6,017 nt of DNA. Source: Chloroflexi bacterium UBA4730. GTDB lineage: Bacteria > Chloroflexota > Limnocylindria > P2-11E. A program made the position numbers and the translations under genes. The DNA is taken from the NCBI GenBank assembly GCA_002404155.1, contig DHJC01000067.1, positions 1 to 6,017 of the forward strand. The letters run 5' to 3'. Shown in pieces: positions 1 through 5,723 of the stretch (within the stretch, counting starts at the first letter, position 1; each line of letters begins with the position of its first letter). Under the pieces are notes generated by a model that saw nothing but the letters and a program-made list of their open reading frames with translations, had not been told where the DNA came from and made no database searches.

Positions 1-508
1 GAGCCAGGAAGCGAAGCCCGCGCGACAGTCCGCGAACGAAGGTTCCACGGCGAGCGCGGCCGCCTCGGGCGCGGCGCGCCCGTCGGACGAGCGCTCTGCC
101 GACCGGCTCTGGGCAGAGCACGAGGCGCTCGCGCCGCAGCTGGCACGCTTGGAGACGATGGCTGACGCGATCGGCGGGGAGCAGCTTCCACTCGAAACGC
201 TTCGTTCTGAGCTCGACCGGGCCTACGACCTGCTGGCAGGAAAGGTTCTTCCCCACATTCGGACGAGGGATGACTTCGACAAGGAGCTCGTACGGCACGA
301 TTACGTGCACGCCGAAATCCACCCGTCCCACCGCGATGCAGAGCGGCTTGTCTCCGAACTGGGAGCGCTCAGGGCTCGCATGACCCGTGGCGAGACGGAA
401 GGCGCCCCGCGCGAGACTCGGCGCATTCTCTACGAACTCCACGCCCTCCTCAGTCCGCACTTCGCCGACGAGCCTCAACAAAAGCGGCGATCGCACGCCG
501 AAGTGTGA
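1..508 (+). CDS. Hemerythrin-like (HHE) domain protein, 5' end outside window
   Basis: The frame is open from base 2 to a TGA at 506-508, giving 168 residues; the true start lies upstream of the window. The first ~30 visible residues are a Ser/Ala/Glu-rich, probably disordered linker. After it comes a helical segment with the spacing of an HHE cation-binding domain: AEHE near residue 40, LPHIR near 85, a His-rich stretch with SHRD near 99-110, and LLSPHFADE near 150-157. Proteins of this family bind a di-iron centre and sense or carry oxygen, or handle nitric oxide and iron. The usual EE after the second His is not clear (RTRDD instead), so the metal site may be atypical. The Leu at codon 149 (TTG) is unlikely to be the start because it would remove the first His. 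The next gene lies over 500 bases away, so no operon with it is evident. The family call is from visible motifs only. Confidence 0.7.
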   Translation, partial: SQEAKPARQSANEGSTASAAASGAARPSDERSADRLWAEHEALAPQLARLETMADAIGGEQLPLETLRSELDRAYDLLAGKVLPHIRTRDDFDKELVRHDYVHAEIHPSHRDAERLVSELGALRARMTRGETEGAPRETRRILYELHALLSPHFADEPQQKRRSHAEV

Positions 509-564
509 TGTCCGGCCCCACTGTTCGCGGGGTTCGGAACCGCAGTTCGATCGGCCGCTCCAGC

Positions 565-627
565 GGACGGAAGTCCGGGTCGGGCATCCAGATTGGCTGT
601 GGGGGTTCGATTCTCCCTCTGTCCGCC
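565..627 (+). pseudogene. tRNA-Ser-like relic lacking the anticodon arm
   Basis: A 7-base acceptor arm GGACGGA (565-571) pairs along its whole length with TCTGTCC (618-624), allowing one G-U pair, and is followed by GCC. Before the 3' arm lies a proper T-arm: GGGGG (601-605), loop TTCGATT, then CTCCC (613-617). After the 5' acceptor, AGTCCGGGT resembles the start of a tRNA-Ser D-arm (usually GTCCGAGTGG). The whole is only about 61 bases to the discriminator, against ~90 for a class II tRNA, and no 5-bp anticodon stem with a 7-base loop is visible. It is best read as an internally deleted serine tRNA gene or a partial copy left by an integration event. The serine assignment rests on the 5' and 3' arms and is tentative. 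Confidence 0.45.
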
Positions 628-1021
628 GCGAATCACTGGCAAATGACGCGGGGTTTCTGCCCGCGCCCGTGGTGCGGGAGCGGAGCGGTTGAGCACGGAC
701 TGTCACGTCAGCGGTTTGTGTGCGTCTTGCGGGGAACCGGGCAAGTGGCTGAACCGGCCGACGCTTCAAGCAGCGCCGGGGCGGGCTACGGCGCGGCCCG
801 CCAGGTAGGTGGGCGCGCGGGAGGTGTCTTTTTTTGCCGCCGGTGTGAGGATCTTCACCTGCACCCCACTACGCATCCGTAGCATGAGTCTGGCGTGAGA
901 GAGCTCTACCAGGTGGTCGAGGGTGGGCCCCCCTGGTACCAAGGAACGAGCACTTTGGCATGGGCAATGCCCGAACGCCGGCAGGCGTGCCCGTGATCCA
1001 GGTGCTGCCGGCGGACTCCCC
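628..1021. other. Intergenic stretch with no supported gene
   Basis: No reading frame here looks like a protein I recognise. It holds three structures of doubtful function: a 6-bp hairpin (647-652 with 660-665), a perfect 7-bp GC hairpin (780-786 with 796-802, 9-base loop), and a run of seven T at 829-835. The T-run is 26 bases past the second hairpin, too far for an ordinary intrinsic terminator. TGGTACCA at 934-941 is an 8-bp palindrome about 80 bases before the dehydrogenase start and could be an operator. No clear −35/−10 pair was found for the dehydrogenase. Confidence 0.5.
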
Positions 1022-1972
1022 GTGACGACCATCGCGTTCTGGTCGAACTTCCCATCGACTCCGCTGAGCGGGGTGGCTGCCGCGCTGCCCGACGACACGA
1101 TCGTCATGATCAAGGACGAGGCCGACCTAGCACTGGCGAGGGACGCGGAAATCGCCTTCTGCGGGATCGGGCACGAGCGCGTGCGGAAGCTCCTTGCCGC
1201 GACGCCGAAGCTGCGCTGGTACCACACACCCGCGGCGGGCGTCGACCGTCTTCTCGAGATCCCCGACTTCCGGGCCCGCGGGATCGTCATCACGAACAAC
1301 TCCGGTTCATACGACATACAGATCGCCGAGCACGTCATGGCATTCGTGTTCGGCGCGGCGAAACGCTTGCACCTCTACCGCGACCAGCAGGCACGCCATG
1401 AGTGGAGGGAGCTGCAGCATCAAGAGGTTCGCGGCGAGACAATGGTCGTCTTCGGTGCGGGAAGCATCGGCGGCGAGGTCGCCCGCCTCGCGGCAGCCGC
1501 TGGCCTCCGCGTGATCGCGGTCCGTCGCAGCGGCGGCGCCGTGCCCGGTGCGCAGCGCGTTGTCACAACGGACGCACTCGCCGAGGTCGTGGGGGAGGCC
1601 GACTACTTGATCGTCGCGGCACCCTTGACCGCAGCGACGCGCGGCGCGATCTCGCGTGCCGTGCTCGCGCGGATGAAGCGCACCGCGTGGGTTGTGAACA
1701 TCGCCCGCGGCACGATCATCGAGGAGGACGCGCTCATCGATGCCCTCCGCGATGAGCGCATCGGCGGCGCTGCGCTCGACACGTTCGTCGAGGAGCCGTT
1801 GCCCGCGGACTCCCCGCTGTGGTCGCTGCCGAATGTCGTGATCACCCCGCACACGTCGAACTCCTCGCCTCGCGTGCGAGAGCGGACGCTCGCGCTGTTC
1901 GTCGAGAACGTCCGTCGTTTCAAGGCGGGCGAGTCGCTCCTCAATCGCGTGGACTACGAGACCGGTTACTGA
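1022..1972 (+). CDS. D-isomer-specific 2-hydroxyacid dehydrogenase (NAD(P)-dependent)
   Basis: This 316-residue protein has the normal length for the family, which interconverts 2-oxoacids and D-2-hydroxyacids in the cytoplasm. The outer domain occupies about residues 1-100 and the end of the chain. The central Rossmann domain carries GAGSIG at 145-150. The catalytic triad is visible: Arg229 in NIARG, Glu258 in VEEPLP, and His277 in TPHTS. The frame is open 33 codons further upstream, but that extension (RRARDPGAAGGLP-like) is not family-like, whereas TTIAFWSNF from the GTG at 1022 begins the first beta strand. The ribosome binding site is weak (GGCGGA, six bases before the start). The exact substrate (glyoxylate, hydroxypyruvate, phosphoglycerate or another) cannot be told; the chain is too short for a SerA with an ACT domain. 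It appears monocistronic. Its last 32 bases overlap an antisense excisionase-like remnant, so a rearrangement ended very close to its stop codon. Confidence 0.88.
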   Translation: MTTIAFWSNFPSTPLSGVAAALPDDTIVMIKDEADLALARDAEIAFCGIGHERVRKLLAATPKLRWYHTPAAGVDRLLEIPDFRARGIVITNNSGSYDIQIAEHVMAFVFGAAKRLHLYRDQQARHEWRELQHQEVRGETMVVFGAGSIGGEVARLAAAAGLRVIAVRRSGGAVPGAQRVVTTDALAEVVGEADYLIVAAPLTAATRGAISRAVLARMKRTAWVVNIARGTIIEEDALIDALRDERIGGAALDTFVEEPLPADSPLWSLPNVVITPHTSNSSPRVRERTLALFVENVRRFKAGESLLNRVDYETGY

Positions 1973-2045
1973 TGCGCGCGGCGAAGCGCCGACCGATGCC
2001 GAGCGCCTGGGCGGCCTCTTCGACGCCGACGAGGAGCTGGCCCAT
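1941..2045 (-). pseudogene. Excisionase-like helix-turn-helix protein, 3'-truncated remnant
   Basis: Reading leftwards from an ATG at 2045, the first ~20 residues are MGQLLVGVEEAAQALGIGRR. This is the typical start of MerR-like/HTH_17 excisionase-family DNA-binding proteins (VEEAA..LGIGR, helices 1-2 of the winged helix). A good ribosome binding site, GGAGG (complement of 2055-2059), sits nine bases before the ATG. After GRR the similarity stops (FAARISNRSR…) and a TGA ends the frame after 34 residues, inside the 3' end of the dehydrogenase on the other strand. Full-length relatives have roughly 60-80 residues, with the turn and wing after this point. The break falls at about 1973-1987, just outside the dehydrogenase stop. 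Such proteins accompany phage or plasmid integrases, but no integrase is present in the window. The match is by motif recognition only. Confidence 0.6.
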
Positions 2046-2054
2046 AGGGGCAAA

Positions 2055-2059
2055 CCTCC
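2055..2059 (-). promoter_or_regulatory. Ribosome binding site of the excisionase-like remnant
   Basis: GGAGG on the minus strand lies nine bases upstream of the ATG at 2045. It supports the view that the short reading frame was once a real gene start. Confidence 0.55.
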
Positions 2060-2096
2060 GGCGATGTCGATGGGGCCGCGGCGGGTTCAACCCCGG

Positions 2097-2137
2097 TCCG
2101 GCGGGCGATCCTCGCTCCTTCTAACCCGCCCGCCGGA
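2097..2137. repeat. 11-bp perfect inverted repeat, 19-base spacer
   Basis: TCCGGCGGGCG (2097-2107) and CGCCCGCCGGA (2127-2137) are exact reverse complements separated by 19 bases. The stem is GC-rich but has no T-run on either side, so it is not a classic terminator. A smaller palindrome, GGGTT-C-AACCC (2083-2093), sits just to the left. Both lie about 40-90 bases upstream of the excisionase-like start on the minus strand, where an operator, a leader structure or a recombination site would be expected. Confidence 0.6.
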
Positions 2138-2180
2138 GCCACCCGCGCTCGTCCTGAACAAGGCGAGCTGTTACCACTTC

Positions 2181-2493
2181 CGCGTGCTTGACCCCCTCTT
2201 CCGCTCAGATGTGACAACAGCAGGGAGTCCCGGCTCATCGAGGTCACCGCCGAGGTCGATCAAGGGCTCGCCCGCGCCTGCATACGCGACCGCGGCATCG
2301 GCGCACCGCAGGAAGCGAGGAGACAAGCTACTCGCGCGCTTCTCCCGCGCGCACTCTCCCCAGTTCGGGGTGTGGCCCGGGTCTCTATCTCTCGCGGCAG
2401 ATTGCGGAGCTGCATGAGAGCGCGAGTCGCCCGGACTTCTATGCTTCGGAAGGTCAAGTGCTAGCGGTAGGACACATCCCCGCCTTTGTGTAG
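2181..2493 (+). pseudogene. Sensor histidine kinase remnant (HATPase_c end, frameshifted)
   Basis: Three reading frames each carry consecutive pieces of a histidine kinase ATP-binding domain, in the right order. Frame 3 (2181-2237) gives RVLDPLFRSDVTTAGSPGS, resembling an N-box. Frame 2 (2231 to about 2320) gives SRLIEVTAEVDQ… then the G1 box RDRGIGAPQEA at 2285-2317. Frame 3 again (2322-2369) gives LLARFSRAHSPQFG, the F-box region. Frame 1 (about 2368-2493) gives GPGLYLSRQIAELH, the G2 box, and ends at TAG 2491-2493. At least three indels are needed to join them. No HisKA phosphoacceptor or sensor domain is visible upstream, so the 5' end is missing too. The kinase would have been a membrane or cytosolic sensor autophosphorylating on His and passing phosphate to a response regulator. 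It precedes the GAF–LuxR regulator directly (TAG then ATG), so the two may once have been transcribed together. Sequencing indels could account for some frame changes but not for the absent front half. Confidence 0.65.
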
Positions 2494-2532
2494 ATGCGCG
2501 AAGTGCAGTCCAAGAGGCGAAAGGAACCTCCT

Positions 2533-2685
2533 ATGCCACGGCGCAAGGCGATGCACCAACGAGCACGATCCGTCGAGAACGAACTTCTCACGCGTACCCG
2601 GCAGCAGTCCGCGGTCGCGGAGCTCGGCAATCTCGCGCTTTCGGGGGTCGAGGAAAACAAGGTATTTGAGGCGGCCGCCTCGGCG
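2533..2685 (+). pseudogene. Detached N-terminal part of the GAF–LuxR regulator
   Basis: From ATG 2533 the frame reads MPRRKAMHQR… then RQQSAVAELGNLALSG (residues ~23-38) and VFEAAASA, the helical lead-in and first helix of a GAF domain of this kind. AAAGGA lies seven bases upstream of the ATG and is a fair ribosome binding site; an in-frame ATG at 2494 has no comparable site. Past GCG 2683-2685 this frame turns into Trp/Arg-rich sequence (WRKRWRSRRA), while the neighbouring frame begins VAETLEVEASG, exactly the next piece of the domain. Adding one base near 2683-2686 restores one continuous protein of about 263 residues. So the real start of the regulator is very probably 2533, and the gene carries a one-base deletion or a sequencing error. 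Confidence 0.6.
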
Positions 2686-3320
2686 TGGCGGAAACGCTGG
2701 AGGTCGAGGCGAGCGGCATTCTTGAGCTGCTCCCGGGAGGCGACGCGCTGCTTCTCCGAGCCGGCGCCGGGTGGAAAGCGGGTTTGGTCGGTCGGGCGAC
2801 CCTCGGATCTGGCCTGGAGTCGCACGCCGGGTACGCCCTCGAGCGCAACGAGCCAGTCATCATCTCCGACTTGCGTGTCGAGACACGGTTCCGGCCCCCG
2901 CCACTCCTGCGCGACCACGGGATGGTGAGTGGAGTCAGCGTGCTCATTCGCGGAGACGGTGTTCCGTTCGGCGTTCTGGGTGCCTACACGATCTCCCGAC
3001 GTGACTTCACCCAGGACGATGTGCAGTTCATGCAGGCGGTGGCGAACGTGCTCGCGCTCGCCCACCACCGTCTTCGTATGGAACGGGCGCGCGAGCAGCG
3101 GGCCGCACTGCTCGGCCGGCTCACGCGGCGGGAGCACGACGTCTTGAGACTGCTTGCCGCGGGATCGAGCAACCGAGACATTGCGGTCCGCCTCAAGATC
3201 AAGTACACGACCGTCCGTGGTTACGTCCGTTCGGTCATCGAAAAGCTTGATGCGCACTCGGAACTCGAGGCGGTGGCACGCGCCCATGGGTACGGGCTTG
3301 TAGACGGCGAGGCAACCTAG
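2685..3320 (+). CDS. GAF-domain LuxR-family transcriptional regulator (main part, after frameshift)
   Basis: The 211 residues hold most of a GAF sensory domain (about 1-130) followed by a LuxR-type helix-turn-helix (about 146-205). GAF features include LPGGDALLLRAGAGW, a GLVGRATLGSG turn, EPVIISDLR, and the strand VPFGVLGAYT with DDVQFMQAVANVLA as the closing helix. The DNA-binding end shows the family pattern LTRREHDVLRLLAAG, then SNRDIAVRL and TTVRGYVRSVIEKL. There is no receiver domain, so it should respond to a ligand or partner bound by GAF rather than to phosphorylation. GTG 2685 is only a formal start: it has no ribosome binding site, a TGA closes this frame at 2667-2669, and it cuts off the first GAF helix. 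The N-terminal part is in another frame (2533-2685). If the frameshift is real, the product would be missing or weakly made. Confidence 0.82.
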   Translation: MAETLEVEASGILELLPGGDALLLRAGAGWKAGLVGRATLGSGLESHAGYALERNEPVIISDLRVETRFRPPPLLRDHGMVSGVSVLIRGDGVPFGVLGAYTISRRDFTQDDVQFMQAVANVLALAHHRLRMERAREQRAALLGRLTRREHDVLRLLAAGSSNRDIAVRLKIKYTTVRGYVRSVIEKLDAHSELEAVARAHGYGLVDGEAT

Positions 3321-3329
3321 CGGGGCCCC

Positions 3330-3348
3330 GGTCGGGAACTCCCGGACC
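3330..3348 (+). terminator. Weak terminator-like hairpin after the LuxR gene
   Basis: GGTCGGG (3330-3336) pairs with CCC-G-GACC (3341-3348) with one bulged G and a four-base loop, ten bases after the stop codon. There is no T-run behind it, so it is at best a weak or factor-assisted terminator. Confidence 0.3.
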
Positions 3349-3365
3349 ATTCAACTGCACGGTCT

Positions 3366-3439
3366 CAACGGAACGTTGCACCACGGCTGGAACCTTGACA
3401 GCGTAGACAAACGTTGGTGGTGCTTAAGCGCTGAACGTT
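3366..3439. repeat. Cluster of AACGTT palindromes (possible operators)
   Basis: AACGTT occurs three times in 68 bases: 3372-3377, 3410-3415 and 3434-3439. The first is inside CAACG-GAA-CGTTG (3366-3378), a 5-3-5 inverted repeat. A 7-bp inverted repeat, GCACCAC (3378-3384) with GTGGTGC (3417-3423), overlaps the same region. The cluster surrounds the promoter-like site and may be where a regulator of the globin gene binds. Confidence 0.4.
3389..3415 (+). promoter_or_regulatory. Candidate ECF-sigma promoter upstream of the globin gene
   Basis: GGAACC (3389-3394), 17 bases, then CGTT (3412-3415) fits the GGAAC–N16-18–CGTT pattern used by stress ECF sigma factors of the SigE/SigH kind in actinobacteria. 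TTGACA at 3395-3400 would be a perfect housekeeping −35, but no TATAAT-like hexamer sits 16-19 bases after it. Transcription from here would leave a leader of about 140 bases before the globin ATG. Confidence 0.35.
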
Positions 3440-3562
3440 TTCCGAACCTTTCGGCCGGAGGGAGCGAGGAAGCCGCCCAAAACAGGTCGCAACGCGCAAC
3501 CGTCGAAATCCGATGCGAACCACTTGGTCCTGACAGTTGATCCGGACAGAAAGAGCTGAGAT

Positions 3563-3970
3563 ATGGCGGAGAAGAGTCTCTATGAACGCCTAGGGGGGAT
3601 CTTCGCAGTCGCCGCGGTGGTGGATTCCTTCAGCGACCAGCTTCTTAAGAACCCGAAGATCGTTGACGCCAACCCCGCCCTGAAGGAATGGCACACAGTG
3701 AAATTCCGTGAGCGTATGCCAGGCCTCAAGTTCCTCAGGACGCTGTGGGTGGCATCGGTGGCCGGCGGACCCTTCCAATACACGGGCGAAGAGCTGCGCG
3801 ATGCTCATCGCGACCTCCGGATCACACCCGAAGTGTTCGACGAAGTCGTTGCTGAGCTTGGCAAGGCCCTTGATCACTTCAAGGTGCCTCAGCGTGAGAA
3901 GGAGGAAGTCTTGGCGGCCTTCAACGCACAGAAGCCCGATGTGACGGCTGGTTCCAAGGTGGGCGGCTAA
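3563..3970 (+). CDS. Truncated hemoglobin, group I-like
   Basis: This 135-residue protein has the length and layout of group I truncated (2-on-2) globins, which bind haem and carry or detoxify oxygen and nitric oxide in the cytoplasm. It opens with SLYERLGG (5-12), the family signature for helix A/B. AGGPFQYTG at 67-75 matches the conserved turn before helix F. The proximal haem ligand is probably His82 in LRDAHRDLRIT. FDEVVAELGKALDHFKVP (92-109) matches helices G-H. The usual Tyr at position B10 (DFY in relatives) is Ser24 here (DSFSDQLL), and the E-helix has no obvious distal Gln, so ligand chemistry may differ. ATG 3563 is chosen because the motif starts five residues later; the ribosome binding site (AAAGAG) is only fair. 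The gene converges with the response regulator downstream. Its upstream region holds the AACGTT cluster and an ECF-like promoter. Confidence 0.83.
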   Translation: MAEKSLYERLGGIFAVAAVVDSFSDQLLKNPKIVDANPALKEWHTVKFRERMPGLKFLRTLWVASVAGGPFQYTGEELRDAHRDLRITPEVFDEVVAELGKALDHFKVPQREKEEVLAAFNAQKPDVTAGSKVGG

Positions 3971-4017
3971 GCCCCTCACAAGTGATGGATTCAGAGGGAT
4001 GGTCTCGTTAGCGCTGT

Positions 4018-4031
4018 GGGGGCGGGCCCCC
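4018..4031. terminator. GC-rich hairpin between convergent genes
   Basis: GGGGG (4018-4022) and CCCCC (4027-4031) form a stem around CGGG, 48 bases after the globin stop and 73 bases from the end of the convergent response regulator gene. Only two T residues follow on the plus strand. It is positioned to act as a terminator for either gene but lacks a U-tract. Confidence 0.35.
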
Positions 4032-4103
4032 TTCGCTCACACCACCCGAAACCGAGCGCACATCCTTAGGGCTGTATCGGGGGTCGTCAGTCCAACTGCC
4101 CAC

Positions 4104-5096
4104 TCACCTTGGTCGGCTCTTGTATTCTTCGGGCTCCGCTAGGTATCCGGGCTCGGTCCGGCTCAGATCGAACAGAGCCGTCACGAGCGACTCGGCGAAG
4201 TCACGCCCGGCGCCGAGCGCCAGTTGATTAATCGCGAACGCGGACGGGAACCCCTGCTTGTAGCTGCGCGGGGAAACGATACCGTTGTAGGCGTCGAGCA
4301 GTCCGACGATCTGGGCTCCGAGCGGGATGGCGTCGCCCTTCAGGCCGTCCGGATACCCTGAGCCGTCATAGTGCTCGTGGTGGTGACGCACGAAGGGCGC
4401 GAGGTCCCGCAGGGCCTCCGACCCCGCCAGGATCTCCGTGCCGAGCGCGACGTGCGACCGCAGTTGTTGGCGTTCCGCCGGCTCGAGCGGCCCGCGTTTG
4501 GTGAGGATGGATTCCGGCAGGCCAACCTTCCCGATATCGCGCAGCAGGACCGCGAGCTCGATCCGCTCCGCCTCCACCTCGCCGCGACCGAGCCGCTCGG
4601 CGAGCCGTCGCGCGGCGCCAGCGAGGCGAGCGATCTCGATCGGCCGGCCCGCCTGCTTCGCCTCGATCGCGCCGGACAAGGCGAATACCGAGCCGGCGTA
4701 GAGCCGGTCGCGCTCGCGGCGCCCGGGGGACCGTCGCTTCGGCTTACCGGCGAGGCCACGAACGGCGCGCACGAGCTCCCCTGAGGGCGCGCCCTTCAAT
4801 ACAACGGCGCTGACGCCCGCGGCCAACGCGAGGTCGCGAACGTCAGCATCGAATGTCAGCATGACGACAGCCGTCATCGGGAGGTCTCTGATCACTCGGC
4901 GGGCGACTTCGAGCCCCGAGAGCCCTGGCATCCGGTTATCGACGATGATGGCGTCGGGCATCAAGTCACGCGCGAGGCGCAACGCGTCGAGGCCATTCTT
5001 GGCCTCTCCGACGATCTCGATGCCGTCTTCGAAGCGCAAGACTGCCTTCACGCCCTCCCGGACCATCTCGTGATCGTCGGCGACGAGAACGCGCAC
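4104..5096 (-). CDS. Response regulator with receiver and degenerate HD-GYP domain
   Basis: The 330-residue protein has an N-terminal receiver domain (about 1-117) and a C-terminal HD-GYP domain (about 132-315), the RpfG-type layout in which phosphorylation controls cyclic-di-GMP hydrolysis. The receiver shows Asp7/Asp8, phosphoacceptor Asp53 in IIVDNRMPG, Thr81 and Lys101; its start (VLVADDHEMVREGV) is NarL-like. The HD-GYP part keeps DIGK, SH at ~215, HHHEHYDGSGYP with GYP at 247-249, and LLDAYN. But the HD motif reads LLRDIGK: the His is Arg186, and the earlier metal His (GHS in relatives) is Arg151. Catalysis is therefore doubtful; it may bind nucleotide or partners instead. The start is GTG 5096; a GGGGA touches it, which is too close for normal spacing, and no other start exists before an upstream TAA. 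No partner kinase is adjacent. Confidence 0.85.
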   Translation of the reverse strand: MRVLVADDHEMVREGVKAVLRFEDGIEIVGEAKNGLDALRLARDLMPDAIIVDNRMPGLSGLEVARRVIRDLPMTAVVMLTFDADVRDLALAAGVSAVVLKGAPSGELVRAVRGLAGKPKRRSPGRRERDRLYAGSVFALSGAIEAKQAGRPIEIARLAGAARRLAERLGRGEVEAERIELAVLLRDIGKVGLPESILTKRGPLEPAERQQLRSHVALGTEILAGSEALRDLAPFVRHHHEHYDGSGYPDGLKGDAIPLGAQIVGLLDAYNGIVSPRSYKQGFPSAFAINQLALGAGRDFAESLVTALFDLSRTEPGYLAEPEEYKSRPR

Positions 5097-5723
5097 TCCC
5101 CTAATCCATCTGCCTCTCGATGCTGGGTCACCTTAACCGGTCAAATCCGGATGGCGCGGGGCCGCGCGGGCCGTCTTCAACGCGAGGCACCGGACCCGGC
5201 CGCCACCGAACGCTAGTTGGACGTCGATTAGAAGTGCGAGACACGCGGCACGGCCCTGACGGTGTGGGGGCCGTTCTGTCCGGCGGACGGTGCGGAAGAC
5301 GGGAGTCAACCGTGCGGATGTGGCAACGAGCAGGCTGGTCCAAGACGAGCGCGGCTGGCTCCGACTCACCAGACTCAACTCGCGGGTGTCGTCGTCGAAG
5401 GGATTGAAGACCTCCTTGACCTCCTCCCGAGACCGGCGTCCGCCTAGGGCCCGGCGCGCGCCCGGCGATGGGGCGGCACGCGCCCGTTAGCGGGTGGACG
5501 TGCGTGATTTGAATCGCCGCGTTCTCTATAAGCCTCCGGCCGACTGCACAGCGTGCATTGTTTGTAGCGCTGCATTTGCACCGGCAGCCGCCAGGAGAAA
5601 CAGGCCAGAAACGGGCTTCGTGCGAGCCAACTTCGAAGCCTTGATGTGCTACCGCGCTTTGGCATCGGGTTTAGCCTTCCAGAAGTGGCGGCTGGTCAAC
5701 GTATACGCGTTCTCGGAAGAGCC
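5097..5723. other. Long stretch with no supported gene
   Basis: Overlapping open frames exist on both strands (for example 5120-5407 plus and 5133-5378 minus), but their products are Arg/Pro/Ser-rich and resemble no family I know, as expected of non-coding GC-rich DNA. One minus-strand piece upstream of 5378 reads REEVKEVFNPFDDDTREL, which looks more protein-like but has no start or continuation I can defend. A 6-bp hairpin (5481-5486 with 5491-5496, loop TTAG) lacks a T-run. The part after about 5500 is visibly less GC-rich than the genes. The promoter of the response regulator must lie near the left end but is not evident. Confidence 0.5.

Noticed and set aside
741..780. AGTGGCTGAA… resembling a tRNA-Ser D-loop and anticodon region.
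   Set aside because: No matching acceptor or T-arm at the right distance, so I treat it as chance.
780..835. Perfect 7-bp hairpin followed by a T7 run as an intrinsic terminator.
   Set aside because: The T-run starts 26 bases after the stem, too far for intrinsic termination.
841..930. tRNA-like pieces on the minus strand (CTGGTAGAGC D-arm-like, CAT in a loop, GGTGAAGATCC T-arm-like).
   Set aside because: The acceptor arms do not pair, the anticodon and T stems have several mismatches, and the TTC of the T-loop is absent. At best it is a very old relic, too weak to annotate.
766..1338. 190-codon minus-strand open frame overlapping the dehydrogenase start.
   Set aside because: Composition is that of an antisense shadow of a GC-rich gene (Arg/Ser/Ala/Pro-rich) and shows no family motif.
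2454..3350. 298-codon minus-strand open frame across the GAF–LuxR region.
   Set aside because: It lies antisense to a clearly recognisable GAF–LuxR protein and has no domain features; its length reflects GC-rich codon bias.
3395..3400. TTGACA as a housekeeping −35 box for the globin gene.
   Set aside because: No acceptable −10 hexamer occurs 16-19 bases downstream; the overlapping ECF-like pattern fits better.
5120..5407. 95-codon plus-strand open frame in the right intergenic region.
   Set aside because: Low-complexity Arg/Gly/Ser composition, no ribosome binding site, no family resemblance, and an equally long frame on the other strand.
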